A stretch of 64,000 bases of DNA, taken from positions 1 through 64,000 of the forward strand of contig CANFSB010000001.1 in NCBI GenBank assembly GCA_947449495.1, given 5' to 3'. The DNA is from Pseudomonadota bacterium. GTDB lineage: Bacteria; Pseudomonadota; Gammaproteobacteria; Steroidobacterales; Steroidobacteraceae. Shown here in pieces: positions 37,846 to 45,504 of this stretch (the stretch's first letter is position 1; each line of letters opens with the position of its first letter). Under the pieces are notes generated by a model. It saw only the letters and a program-made list of their open reading frames with translations. It ran no database searches and was not told where the DNA came from. Position numbers and translations under genes: made by a program.

Positions 37846-38738
37846 GAACCAAGCCCCTCGCCCCAACCCGAATGCAACTGGCCGTTGGCGCGGAAGAAGG
37901 CCTCGATGTGGCGGATCATTCCGTCCTGCACCTTGAACACCTCAAACACCACCGAGCCATTGTTGTTAGGGTATTCAGGGGGCGTTGTGAAGTTGCCCAC
38001 TGCTACAACCACACCACGCTCTACATCGGCAATGTAATAGCGTCTATTGCGCACATTCCATTTCATGGAGGGAGTGCGGAACTCACCGCCACAACTGCCG
38101 GCGTTTAGCTCCGAGTTCACCGTAAAAGTACCCAGTTCTATGCGTTGGCACTCGGGGTGCCAGGGCACCTCTCGATAAGGCTTTTCGTGGCCCACTGCGC
38201 TGAAGTAATCATCGGCCAAGGCAAATAACTGTTCGCGCGTAGAACGCTCAGCCTGCGGCAGCACGGTATCCCAAGTGCGATCCGGCAAGCGCAAAGACGA
38301 TGCGGGCGTGTTACCCAGCGTGCCATCAAAGCTGATCTCTTCAATTTCCGTAATGCGCCGCTGCTCGACTTTCAATCGCACGTTGTAAAACCACCAGCGC
38401 TGCGCATTGCGCGTCGGTGTATTGGTGAGCACACCCATGAAGATGGCTGAACCGGTCTGCGGGTCCACAAACGCCTGACGAAACGGAATGCGACGGATGT
38501 TGCCCCAGACCTCAGACTTACCGGCGCCGGCTTGCAACACGCCATTGGCGGTCACGCGCACGGTGGGTGCCAGTGCCAAACCGGCCGGCTCATTGAAAGC
38601 CAGTGCTTCGGTGTAATCGGTGAGCACTTGCAACAGACAACGTCGATCGCAATCGGCAGTGACAGGCGCTGCGGCCTGTGATTGGCCCATGCCGCCCAGA
38701 GTTAACATAACCGTGCCTAAGAACCGCGCTATTTTCAT
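37842..38738 (-). CDS. Secreted protein, possible NTF2-like fold
   Basis: This is a 298-residue protein with a signal peptide (MKIARFLGTVMLTLGGMGQSQA) and a mature part beginning with a cysteine pair in DCDRRCLL. The segment VLTDYTEALAFNEPAGLALA and the strand-rich remainder suggest SnoaL/NTF2-like domains, perhaps two, of the kind annotated DUF8021; this is weak evidence. Further cysteines (HPECQRIE, NAGSCGGEF) could form disulfides. It is coupled to the carboxylesterase gene by a four-base overlap. Function unknown. Confidence 0.7.
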   Translation of the reverse strand: MKIARFLGTVMLTLGGMGQSQAAAPVTADCDRRCLLQVLTDYTEALAFNEPAGLALAPTVRVTANGVLQAGAGKSEVWGNIRRIPFRQAFVDPQTGSAIFMGVLTNTPTRNAQRWWFYNVRLKVEQRRITEIEEISFDGTLGNTPASSLRLPDRTWDTVLPQAERSTREQLFALADDYFSAVGHEKPYREVPWHPECQRIELGTFTVNSELNAGSCGGEFRTPSMKWNVRNRRYYIADVERGVVVAVGNFTTPPEYPNNNGSVVFEVFKVQDGMIRHIEAFFRANGQLHSGWGEGLGS

Positions 38739-38945
38739 GGTGCATCCCGCGAGTTACGCGCTTGTATTTCTGCCGGCCACAAGCCCAGCACGGCCACTGA
38801 CTGGCGAAAATGGTACGGCCGGAAGCTTATGTCAACTAGTCGCATAACTTGCCAATATGTGCCGAGCGGTTAAGTCAAATGACCGCAATGACCACACTTC
38901 ATTTGCCTGACTATCGCGCTTCGTATTCGACAAAGTGTGGGCGGC

Positions 38946-39518
38946 ATGACGCAGACGCGCAGCAAACGCAGGCGCCGGAGCGGATCCAAAGGGATCCGTA
39001 CACGTCTGCGTCAGCTGCTGGCGAACGTGCCGATGATTGTCGCCGTTCTGTCGCTGATAACACCACTGGATAACGCGCACACCCCTGGCATCGAGTTTCG
39101 CAGAACAGATGGCGGCGGCGCCTATTTCACTGGACTGCAATGGTGCCCACCGGTGATCGCGACGCTGTTCTCGCCTGCAGTAGCCAAGCGCCGCGGTCCC
39201 AGTCCTGGTCTGCGCAAACTGCAGGCGCGGGAAGTTCGTGCATTGGTCAGTAGCGCGTTGCCGGAAGAACCCGAAACGATCGCGCCACCGCCAGAGCCCT
39301 TGTTGGTGACTGATCTACCGCCGCCGCCACCGGAGAGGCCGTTCATACCCACCGATATACTGCCGCCACTACCACCACCGCCACCGGTCATCGGCGGTCT
39401 CATACCTCCGGACATCTCGGTGCCAGAGCCACCGGCGTGGCTTCTGCTGGGATTGGGCTTGGCGGGAGTTATGGCTGCGCACTCGCGGCGCCGCCAACTC
39501 TTAAGGCTTAAGGCTTAG
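38946..39518 (+). CDS. Proline-rich protein with PEP-CTERM-like sorting signal
   Basis: This 190-residue protein starts with a strongly basic stretch and a hydrophobic helix (VPMIVAVLSLITPL). It then has a middle part with several long Pro runs (LPPPPPERPFIPTDILPPL). The C-terminus has the tripartite layout of exosortase substrates: VPEPPAW, a hydrophobic helix (LLLGLGLAGVMAA) and a basic end (HSRRRQ). ATG 38946 is preferred over GTG 38937. No exosortase or EpsH-like gene is present here. It is convergent with the unknown gene at 39522, their stops being four bases apart within a heptamer repeat. Confidence 0.65.
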   Translation: MTQTRSKRRRRSGSKGIRTRLRQLLANVPMIVAVLSLITPLDNAHTPGIEFRRTDGGGAYFTGLQWCPPVIATLFSPAVAKRRGPSPGLRKLQAREVRALVSSALPEEPETIAPPPEPLLVTDLPPPPPERPFIPTDILPPLPPPPPVIGGLIPPDISVPEPPAWLLLGLGLAGVMAAHSRRRQLLRLKA

Positions 39519-39527
39519 GGCTTAGGG
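39500..39527. repeat. Four tandem heptamers at convergent stops
   Basis: The repeat is two copies of CTTAAGG followed by two of CTTAGGG. It provides the stop codons of both convergent genes: TAG at 39516-39518 on the plus strand and TAA at 39522-39524 on the minus strand. Confidence 0.85.
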
Positions 39528-39893
39528 CTTGAGCGCCTGCTCAAGCAGGAACACATCCGTCAACAGCGCACGCAGATGCACCGATGCGTTGAGGTTGTCG
39601 ACCAGTAACGACGCGATCTGCGGTCGACTCAACACCAATGCAATGGCACCACGTGCCACGCGGGCATCTGCCTCGACTGCATCAAGATAATCACCCAACC
39701 CGGGCAGACCGCCATTGGCAAACGTCAATTTGGCCTGCTCACCAACCTGTGACATAGCCGCGTGCATGGCCTGCAAGGTAACGCGCGCTTCAGTGCCGGC
39801 ATCATCCGGTCGTCCCTGCGCGGCATAGGCCAGCAGATATTCGTAGCCGCGCTCAATGACATCAATGTGCTGCGCCAGAGAGATATCACTCAC
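39522..39893 (-). CDS. Unknown protein, last gene of molybdenum hydroxylase operon
   Basis: This 123-residue protein is not recognised. It appears all-helical and soluble, without signal or membrane segments and without cysteines. Notable segments are HIDVIERGYEYLLAYAAQGR, HAAMSQVGEQAKLTFANGG and a C-terminus LHLRALLTDVFLLEQ-like (residues VHLRALLTDVFLLEQ). The GTG at 39893 overlaps the cytochrome b stop by eight bases, which implies coupled translation and a role with that complex, perhaps as an assembly factor; this is inference. A longer frame to 40007 lies inside the cytochrome gene. Confidence 0.65.
   Translation of the reverse strand: MSDISLAQHIDVIERGYEYLLAYAAQGRPDDAGTEARVTLQAMHAAMSQVGEQAKLTFANGGLPGLGDYLDAVEADARVARGAIALVLSRPQIASLLVDNLNASVHLRALLTDVFLLEQALKP
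39527..39546. repeat. 8-bp hairpin between convergent genes
   Basis: There is a perfect stem GCTTGAGC/GCTCAAGC with loop GCCT, overlapping the last codons of the 39522 gene and following the plus-strand gene's stop. It could end transcription from both sides, but neither strand has a T run. Confidence 0.45.
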
Positions 39894-40491
39894 CGCGGGC
39901 AACCCTGTCCAGATCGTGATCGGCAGCAAGCTCTTCGCGACGTACGGTCCCACCGACCATGGAACGCAAATATTGGCGTTTTTCCGGCAGCAGACCGAAA
40001 TACACATGCACCAGGATCAGAAACACCGATGCCAAAGCCGCCAAATCATGGAGCAAGGTGACCAAACCCCACGAGCGATAGCTGAGGATGTACGGATTGC
40101 GGGTAAAAAATGGCGTACCTGCTTTCACCATCATGACCACACCGGTGATGATGGCCACAAGGATTGCAGCGCTCCATGCCAAGTGAATCAGCTTCTGCTG
40201 CAATGAATACTTACCGGGACGCAGCGTACCTTTTAGTTCATCAAAATCGGCGCGACGTAATTTCATGAGCCTGCCATTACGACCACGCAGCGCCCGGACA
40301 ATGTGCAACAGCACCAGCACGGTGAGCAACACACCAGAGCTCCAATGCAGCTCCAGCCAGACAAAACGAATTCCCATAATCGGCAGCAAACTGCTCACCA
40401 GCAACACCGTCATGACAAGAGCAGTAAGCCAATGGAACGCGCGATCGATGCCAGCATGGCGCACCAGCTTCTCGGGCAACTGTGTGGACAT
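39886..40491 (-). CDS. Cytochrome b-type membrane subunit
   Basis: This is a 201-residue integral membrane protein with four helices and histidines placed for two b hemes: IDRAFHWLTALVM, ELHWSSGVLLTVLVLLH, TLLHDLAALASVFLILVHVYFG. The pattern resembles gamma subunits of formate dehydrogenase and other b556/b561 electron carriers. In this operon it would accept electrons from the periplasmic molybdenum enzyme and pass them to quinone. It starts three bases after the 49-residue membrane protein gene. A PaoABC-type enzyme with a dedicated cytochrome b is unusual. Confidence 0.85.
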   Translation of the reverse strand: MSTQLPEKLVRHAGIDRAFHWLTALVMTVLLVSSLLPIMGIRFVWLELHWSSGVLLTVLVLLHIVRALRGRNGRLMKLRRADFDELKGTLRPGKYSLQQKLIHLAWSAAILVAIITGVVMMVKAGTPFFTRNPYILSYRSWGLVTLLHDLAALASVFLILVHVYFGLLPEKRQYLRSMVGGTVRREELAADHDLDRVARGE

Positions 40492-40494
40492 GGC

Positions 40495-40644
40495 TTATTG
40501 CCCCCGCTTGCGACTGGCGCGGCGAACTTGATGGATAACGATCACCGCCAGAGCAGCCACCACGGCCACTGGCAGCATGTCCCAGGAAATGCCATCGATA
40601 ACGATCTTGTCGTAGGCGTCGTGGCCATAGCGCAGGATGTTCAT
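40495..40644 (-). CDS. 49-residue single-helix membrane protein
   Basis: The predicted product begins MNILRYGHDAYDKIVIDGIS, has one hydrophobic helix (WDMLPVAVVAALAVIVIH) and a basic end QVRRASRKRGQ, predicting an N-out, C-in topology. The frame is open to 40677 but the ATG at 40644 is spaced four bases after the FAD-subunit stop. Its place between the FAD subunit and cytochrome b suggests a small structural subunit of the membrane complex. No known family is recognised. Confidence 0.6.
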   Translation of the reverse strand: MNILRYGHDAYDKIVIDGISWDMLPVAVVAALAVIVIHQVRRASRKRGQ

Positions 40645-40648
40645 GACT

Positions 40649-41638
40649 TCAGGCCTCCCGGATCGCGCGACGGACAAGGTTTTCCATCAGCGGCAACTTG
40701 AAGTGGTTGTAATGCAGCGGCTTGGCTCCAACGACTGCAGCCCAAGCGGCCTTGTCGCTGGTCTCTGCGGTTCGAGGTTGGCCTCGCAGCGCATCTTGTG
40801 AACCCTTGAGCACCCAAGGCACGCAGGCCACAGCGCCGCAGACCATGCTCGCATCTTTAATGAGGTCACCCTCGAACACGAACACCGATGCAATGCTGAC
40901 TAAGGCAAAGTCCCACGCCGCGCGATCGGCAATCTTCTCAAAGTAGTAGCTCGCACCAGACCATTTGGCAGGGATGCGCACCGCCACCAGAATCTCGCCC
41001 GGCTCCAGCACCGTCATGCGTTGAATATTGATCGCGGGCTGAACAAAGAAGTCTGCAGCAGGCACAAGCCGCTCGCCCTTGGTGCTGCGAATGACCATCA
41101 CGCCTTCCAGAGCAACCACCGCTGTTGCGGTATCCGAGGGCGACACTGCCACGCAGCGACTGGCGCCGAGGATGGCGTGTTCGCGATTCATGCCCTCTGG
41201 CGTATCTGCGTAACACATGTTGCCGCCGGCCCGATAGCAATCCACACCGTAGCGGTAATACCAGCAGCGCGCGTCCTGACAGAGGTTGCCACCGAGCGTA
41301 CCGGCGTTGCGGATCTGCGGACTGGCCACCCGGCCTGCTGCCAGTGACAACACGCGAAAGCGCTCGCGCACCACTGGGTGCTCTTCAATTTCAGTCAGCG
41401 TGGTCAGCGCACCGATTTCCAATCCACCGTCGACCTCCCGCACACCTTTGAGAGCGTCAATACCCGCCAACTCAATCACCGCCGGCGTACGCTTCGTGCG
41501 GTTCTTCAACCAGTCATAACTGTCCTGACCGGCACCGAGCAGCCAACCGTCAGTTCCCAATCGACCTGCCAGATCCACCGCCGCATCGAGCGTATCGGGC
41601 TGGTACAAATCGAAATGCGGCATCATGTCCTTGAGCAT
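40649..41638 (-). CDS. Molybdenum hydroxylase FAD subunit with four-Cys insert (PaoB-like)
   Basis: This is the 329-residue FAD-binding subunit of a xanthine-dehydrogenase-family enzyme: LLGAGQDSYDWLKN near the start and RNAGTLGGNLCQDARCW for FAD binding. Just after that lie four cysteines in about 25 residues (NLCQ, DARCWYYR, VDCYR, NMCYAD). A similar four-Cys insert binds an extra [4Fe-4S] cluster in PaoB and in 4-hydroxybenzoyl-CoA reductase. AAGGGTG precedes the ATG. There is no signal peptide, so export would depend on the Tat-bearing partner. Confidence 0.9.
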   Translation of the reverse strand: MLKDMMPHFDLYQPDTLDAAVDLAGRLGTDGWLLGAGQDSYDWLKNRTKRTPAVIELAGIDALKGVREVDGGLEIGALTTLTEIEEHPVVRERFRVLSLAAGRVASPQIRNAGTLGGNLCQDARCWYYRYGVDCYRAGGNMCYADTPEGMNREHAILGASRCVAVSPSDTATAVVALEGVMVIRSTKGERLVPAADFFVQPAINIQRMTVLEPGEILVAVRIPAKWSGASYYFEKIADRAAWDFALVSIASVFVFEGDLIKDASMVCGAVACVPWVLKGSQDALRGQPRTAETSDKAAWAAVVGAKPLHYNHFKLPLMENLVRRAIREA

Positions 41639-41648
41639 TTCGACACCC

Positions 41649-44051
41649 TTACTGGCAGTTGGTCTGCAGGGGCCCGTGCGCCTGCGGAATGTTGTAGAGC
41701 TTGTTGAGGATCATGTCGGAGGTCACCGGCGTGCGGTTGAAGACATGTCCACCCATCGCATTGGAGATGGCACACAACAAGGCTGAAGCAGCCGAGCCGA
41801 GCAGCGGCTCGCCAATGCCCTTAGTGCCCATTGGGCTGGTCGGGTCCGGAAGATCCACCGCGCACGTGCGCATGTTCAGCGGGATATCGCCATAAGTCGG
41901 TGGTCTGGCCTGATAAAAGCCGATGCTGTGCGGCAGGCCGTTTTGCGGGTCATAGATGATGCGTTCAAGACCGGCGACGCCAAAGCCCTGGATACCACCA
42001 CTCTTGATTTGCGTTTGCAGACCTGACGGATGAATGACAGTGCCGCAATCAGCCACACCAACAAAATCCAGGATAGTGTATTTACCCGTCTCGTAATCGA
42101 GTTCAACCATCACAAAGGCCGCGGCAAATGCAGCCGTCTCGCCACCGACCTTGAGCTTGTCCTTAGCCACACCAATAAGGCCGCTGCCAGCCAGCGCCGT
42201 AGCCGAGTCGCGGGTCATCGGGTTGATGTCTTCGGGCAACTGGTGGCCGTCGAACTTGCCACCCAACTGGATGGCACGCTGAGCCGCCTGGCCGTAGGTC
42301 ATGCCAGTGCCGGGACTGCCGCGACGAAACACGCGCTTGCCATCGACGTCGTAGTCTTCGGGCTTGCCACCGAACTGCTGCGCAGCAATTTCTTTGAGTT
42401 TGTTGAGAGCATCGGTGGCGGCAACAAAATTGGTGCGCGCCATCGTGAACGAAGTGTTGCTGCCGAACTGGCCAATATTCCAAGGCAAGTGTTTGCGACT
42501 ATCGCCCCGCACCACCACACAGTCTGCCCAATCAATTTTGAGTACTTCTGCGGCAATGCGCGACGTGCCTGAGTGCGAGAACGTGCCCAGATTGCCTACA
42601 CCCGTATGGATGTGCAGCTTGCCGTCTGTTGCGATGCGCACCAAACCATCAAAGCCATTGAAGCCCGCTGGGTGATAGGCCTGCCCCACGCCGACGCCAT
42701 AGCCCTTGGAGCCTTTGCGCTGACCACACATGGCCAGCTTGTTCTCCCAATCGAACTCTTTGGCACCACAGCGGATAGCCTCTTTGAGGTAGCAGCTGGT
42801 GGTCGGCGTGCGCTTAACGCCGCCCGGTGAACCTGTTTCCGGATCGTTGAGGAGCCGGATTGCCACACGATCGATGCCCAACTCATGGGCCGCGCGATCA
42901 ATCAGCGGCTCGATGATGTGCACCAGCTGGTTGTAGCCCGGGCCACGCTGCGCACTACGAATCGGCGAGTTGGCGTGCACTGGTACGCCACGCCAGCGCA
43001 TGGCCTCGGGCTGGTACACCATCGACAGCGCATCGCCCGCATTACGGAAATCCCAGAAGCTGTTGTAGGCGCCATTTTCTTGCACCACATACAGGTCGGC
43101 CGCAAGCAGCTTGCCGTTCTCTGCAAAACCCAGCTTTACCCGTCCCTGAAAGCCATGACGCGCAGAGCCGTTGTAGTACTCCTCTGCACGGCTAATGCGC
43201 AGCAGCACCGGACGGTTGATCTTCTTGGACATCAGCGCCGGCAGGGCCTGGATGGGATAGGCATTGCCCTTGGAACCAAAGCCGCCGCCGCAATATTCGG
43301 CAATCACCACTAAGTCTGAAGGTGGGATGCCGATCATCTGCGCCAGTGGCGGCACGATGAACGATTGGCTTTGCGACGACACATAAACAATGCACTTGCC
43401 GTTCTGCCAATGAGCCAGGGCCGAACGCGGCTCCATGCTGTGATGCGAGTTGCTGCCATGCACAAAGGTGTCGTCATAGACCACCTTGCACTTGGCAAAG
43501 GTGGCGTCCAAATCACCGTAAGTCCATTCCTGAGCCGGTTCACCCATCGGCATGCGACCGGGCTCTGCGTTGGCAAAATCCTCGGCCTTCCACTTGAGCG
43601 ACTGAAACTTCACCCCGGCAGCACCGACGTTGCCATCGGTGCGCGCATCCACAGCCCCTGGACGCAGGCTCTGCAGCGCATCCACGTGAAAGGGCAGGAT
43701 CTCCCAATCGATGCGGATTTTTTCAATCGCATCCTGCGCAGTTGTTTCGTCCTCGGCGGCCAGCATCAACACCGCAGCGCCGACATAACCGGGCTCGTTG
43801 GTGAGTAACGGAATCTCCGGTGCGGGCGGGTTCTTGACTTCATCGGCCGTGAGGATGCCCAGCACCCCGGGCATCTTGAGTGCCTCACTGGCATCGATGT
43901 GGCGCACCCGCGCATGCGGATAAGGGCTGTTGAGAAACCGCGCGTAGACCATGCCCTCGACGCGGAAGTCCTCGACGTACTTGGCCTCACCGGTGACCTT
44001 GGCCACCACGTCCGGCGGCAGGAAGTCTTTGCCCAGGTGCTTATACGCCAT
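41649..44051 (-). CDS. Molybdenum hydroxylase catalytic subunit (PaoC/CoxL family)
   Basis: This 800-residue subunit binds the molybdenum cofactor and oxidises the substrate with water as oxygen donor. It begins KHLGKDFLPPDVVAKVTGEAK and contains the cofactor loop CGGGFGSKG and, near the C-terminus, GTKGIGEPLLGSAASAL with the catalytic Glu. The CoxL motif of CO dehydrogenases is absent, so an aldehyde or N-heterocycle is the more likely substrate. ATG 44051 has GGAG upstream and overlaps the Fe-S subunit gene by 11 bases; the open frame further upstream is antithetic to that gene and rejected. Confidence 0.92.
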   Translation of the reverse strand: MAYKHLGKDFLPPDVVAKVTGEAKYVEDFRVEGMVYARFLNSPYPHARVRHIDASEALKMPGVLGILTADEVKNPPAPEIPLLTNEPGYVGAAVLMLAAEDETTAQDAIEKIRIDWEILPFHVDALQSLRPGAVDARTDGNVGAAGVKFQSLKWKAEDFANAEPGRMPMGEPAQEWTYGDLDATFAKCKVVYDDTFVHGSNSHHSMEPRSALAHWQNGKCIVYVSSQSQSFIVPPLAQMIGIPPSDLVVIAEYCGGGFGSKGNAYPIQALPALMSKKINRPVLLRISRAEEYYNGSARHGFQGRVKLGFAENGKLLAADLYVVQENGAYNSFWDFRNAGDALSMVYQPEAMRWRGVPVHANSPIRSAQRGPGYNQLVHIIEPLIDRAAHELGIDRVAIRLLNDPETGSPGGVKRTPTTSCYLKEAIRCGAKEFDWENKLAMCGQRKGSKGYGVGVGQAYHPAGFNGFDGLVRIATDGKLHIHTGVGNLGTFSHSGTSRIAAEVLKIDWADCVVVRGDSRKHLPWNIGQFGSNTSFTMARTNFVAATDALNKLKEIAAQQFGGKPEDYDVDGKRVFRRGSPGTGMTYGQAAQRAIQLGGKFDGHQLPEDINPMTRDSATALAGSGLIGVAKDKLKVGGETAAFAAAFVMVELDYETGKYTILDFVGVADCGTVIHPSGLQTQIKSGGIQGFGVAGLERIIYDPQNGLPHSIGFYQARPPTYGDIPLNMRTCAVDLPDPTSPMGTKGIGEPLLGSAASALLCAISNAMGGHVFNRTPVTSDMILNKLYNIPQAHGPLQTNCQ

Positions 44052-44736
44052 GATGCATCTCCACGTGCTGGTGGCTGATCTGGTCGTGGTTGCCGCAGGC
44101 CCGCATGATGCCGTTGAGATAGTTGTCGTAGGCAGCACAGCGGCACAGGTTGCCGGACATTGCGTGACGGGCCTCCTCGCGGCTGGGCTTGGGGTTCTTC
44201 TTGAGCAGTGCGACCGCGGCCACCACCTGCCCCGGCGTGCAGAACCCACATTGCGGTGAAAGCTCTTCGACGAACGCTTGCTGCACCGGGTGCAACTCGC
44301 CATTGGGGCCACGCAGCCCCTCAATGGTGACCACCTTGCGCCCACGCACACTGTGAGTCAGCGTTGAGCACCCATAGTGCGTGACGTCGTTGATCATGAC
44401 GGTGCAGGCACCGCACTCGGCGCGATCGCAAGCAACCTTGGTACCGGTCAGGCCCAGCTTGTAGCGCAGTGTGGTGGCCAGCGTCTCTTGCGGCAGCACA
44501 TCGACGCGGCGCAACTGGCCGTTCACATCGATGGATAGCAACCGCTCGACAGCACCGGCTGCGGTCGCACGACGCGGACTGCAGCCCGCCAAGCCCGCAC
44601 CCATGAAACTGGCTGACGAAGCCACAGCGCCAGAGGCGATGACGCGTTTGATGAACTCACGGCGCGACTGGCGCCGCGCGTCGGACTCTACTGCCAGTGT
44701 GGCCGTGACCACACTGATGCCCTTTAGATCAGCCAT
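44041..44736 (-). CDS. Molybdenum hydroxylase 2Fe-2S subunit with Tat signal and lipobox (PaoA-like)
   Basis: This 231-residue subunit carries two [2Fe-2S] clusters: CDRAECGACTV with a following YGCS, and CGFCTPGQ with CRC. The N-terminus has a Tat motif SRREFIK at residues 24-30, a hydrophobic stretch and then LAGC at residues 49-52, a lipobox; Cys52 could be lipid-modified. In E. coli PaoABC the Fe-S subunit likewise carries the Tat signal and draws the complex into the periplasm. It is the first gene of a six-gene operon. Confidence 0.92.
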   Translation of the reverse strand: MADLKGISVVTATLAVESDARRQSRREFIKRVIASGAVASSASFMGAGLAGCSPRRATAAGAVERLLSIDVNGQLRRVDVLPQETLATTLRYKLGLTGTKVACDRAECGACTVMINDVTHYGCSTLTHSVRGRKVVTIEGLRGPNGELHPVQQAFVEELSPQCGFCTPGQVVAAVALLKKNPKPSREEARHAMSGNLCRCAAYDNYLNGIMRACGNHDQISHQHVEMHHGV

Positions 44737-44840
44737 GCTGCACCCCGTTGGCCGCGCAGAGATTGCGCTGCTGCCGCTTTGAATCGCGCCCCGAGCCTAC
44801 GCGCACCCTTGTGGTGCGGCAAGCCATAGTGCTGTGCTTT

Positions 44841-45173
44841 TCAGCTCTTGGGAATCACACCCTGCGGGGTCATCTTGTCGATGGCATCCGGAAGCACCTG
44901 CGCCAGTTTTCCCAGCAGATCCGCCGCAGGGATTCCCAACTTGGCAGACAGCTGTTGAACCAGATCCGCGCCCAGCACCTGCTGCAACTGCGCTGCAGAC
45001 ACAGCATGGTTGGACCCAGTGCCTATCCAGGACTGCACGATGCCACCCATGCCCTGCTGCTCAAACTTCTGCACTACGGCACCCAAACCACCCTGTTGCT
45101 GGATGTAACCCTGGATAGCGCTGTTGATGCCGGCACCCACCAATCCACCTAATACGCCGTCGAAAAGCCCCAT
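44841..45173 (-). CDS. YidB/DUF937 family protein
   Basis: This is a 110-residue protein starting GLFDGVLGGLVGAGINSAIQ, with the helical YidB segment LGADLVQQLSAKLGIPAADLLGKLAQVLPDAIDK broken here into its recognisable core PAADLLGKLAQVLPDAID. YidB-like proteins are widespread and of unknown function. The start has a strong AAGGAG seven bases upstream. It is divergent from yheU with 79 bases between. Confidence 0.87.
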   Translation of the reverse strand: MGLFDGVLGGLVGAGINSAIQGYIQQQGGLGAVVQKFEQQGMGGIVQSWIGTGSNHAVSAAQLQQVLGADLVQQLSAKLGIPAADLLGKLAQVLPDAIDKMTPQGVIPKS

Positions 45174-45252
45174 GAGCTGCTCCTTAATTTTCTGTGGTAT
45201 TGGACTATGTAAACGATCCTACAAGTACCGCACTCGTGCTACAAACCAGCGC

Positions 45253-45498
45253 ATGGATGACACCGCCGAACCGCTGCAAATACCGCCAGAACTGCTGTCG
45301 CCGGAAGCACTGCGTGGTGTGCTGGAAGACTTCGTGCTGCGCGAAGGCACTGATTACGGCCTGCGCGACTGGAGTCTGGATGAGAAAGTCGCGCAAGTAG
45401 CGCTGCAACTGCAGCGCGGCGAAGTCAGCCTGATGTTCGACCCGGAGACGCAAAGCGTAACGCTGGTGACGCGCGATCAGCTACCAAAGTCGCCCTGA
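45253..45498 (+). CDS. yheU: YheU family protein (UPF0270)
   Basis: This is an 81-residue protein matching YheU: IPPELLSPEALRGVLEDFVL, then REGTDYGLRDWSLDEKVAQV and a C-terminal strand region DPETQSVTLVTRDQLP. The conserved REGTDYG motif defines the family, whose function is not known. The ATG at 45253 gives the usual length; the open frame upstream overlaps the divergent DUF937 gene. It is convergent with the exonuclease gene. Confidence 0.9.
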   Translation: MDDTAEPLQIPPELLSPEALRGVLEDFVLREGTDYGLRDWSLDEKVAQVALQLQRGEVSLMFDPETQSVTLVTRDQLPKSP

Positions 45499-45504
45499 GT
45501 CACC

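Noticed and set aside
44052-44351. N-terminal extension of the Mo subunit frame
   Set aside because: It lies wholly inside the Fe-S subunit gene in another frame; the family start KHLGKDF is at 44051 with a ribosome site.
44802-44818. CGCACC/GGTGCG hairpin downstream of the DUF937 gene
   Set aside because: Six base pairs without a T run is expected by chance in sequence this GC-rich.
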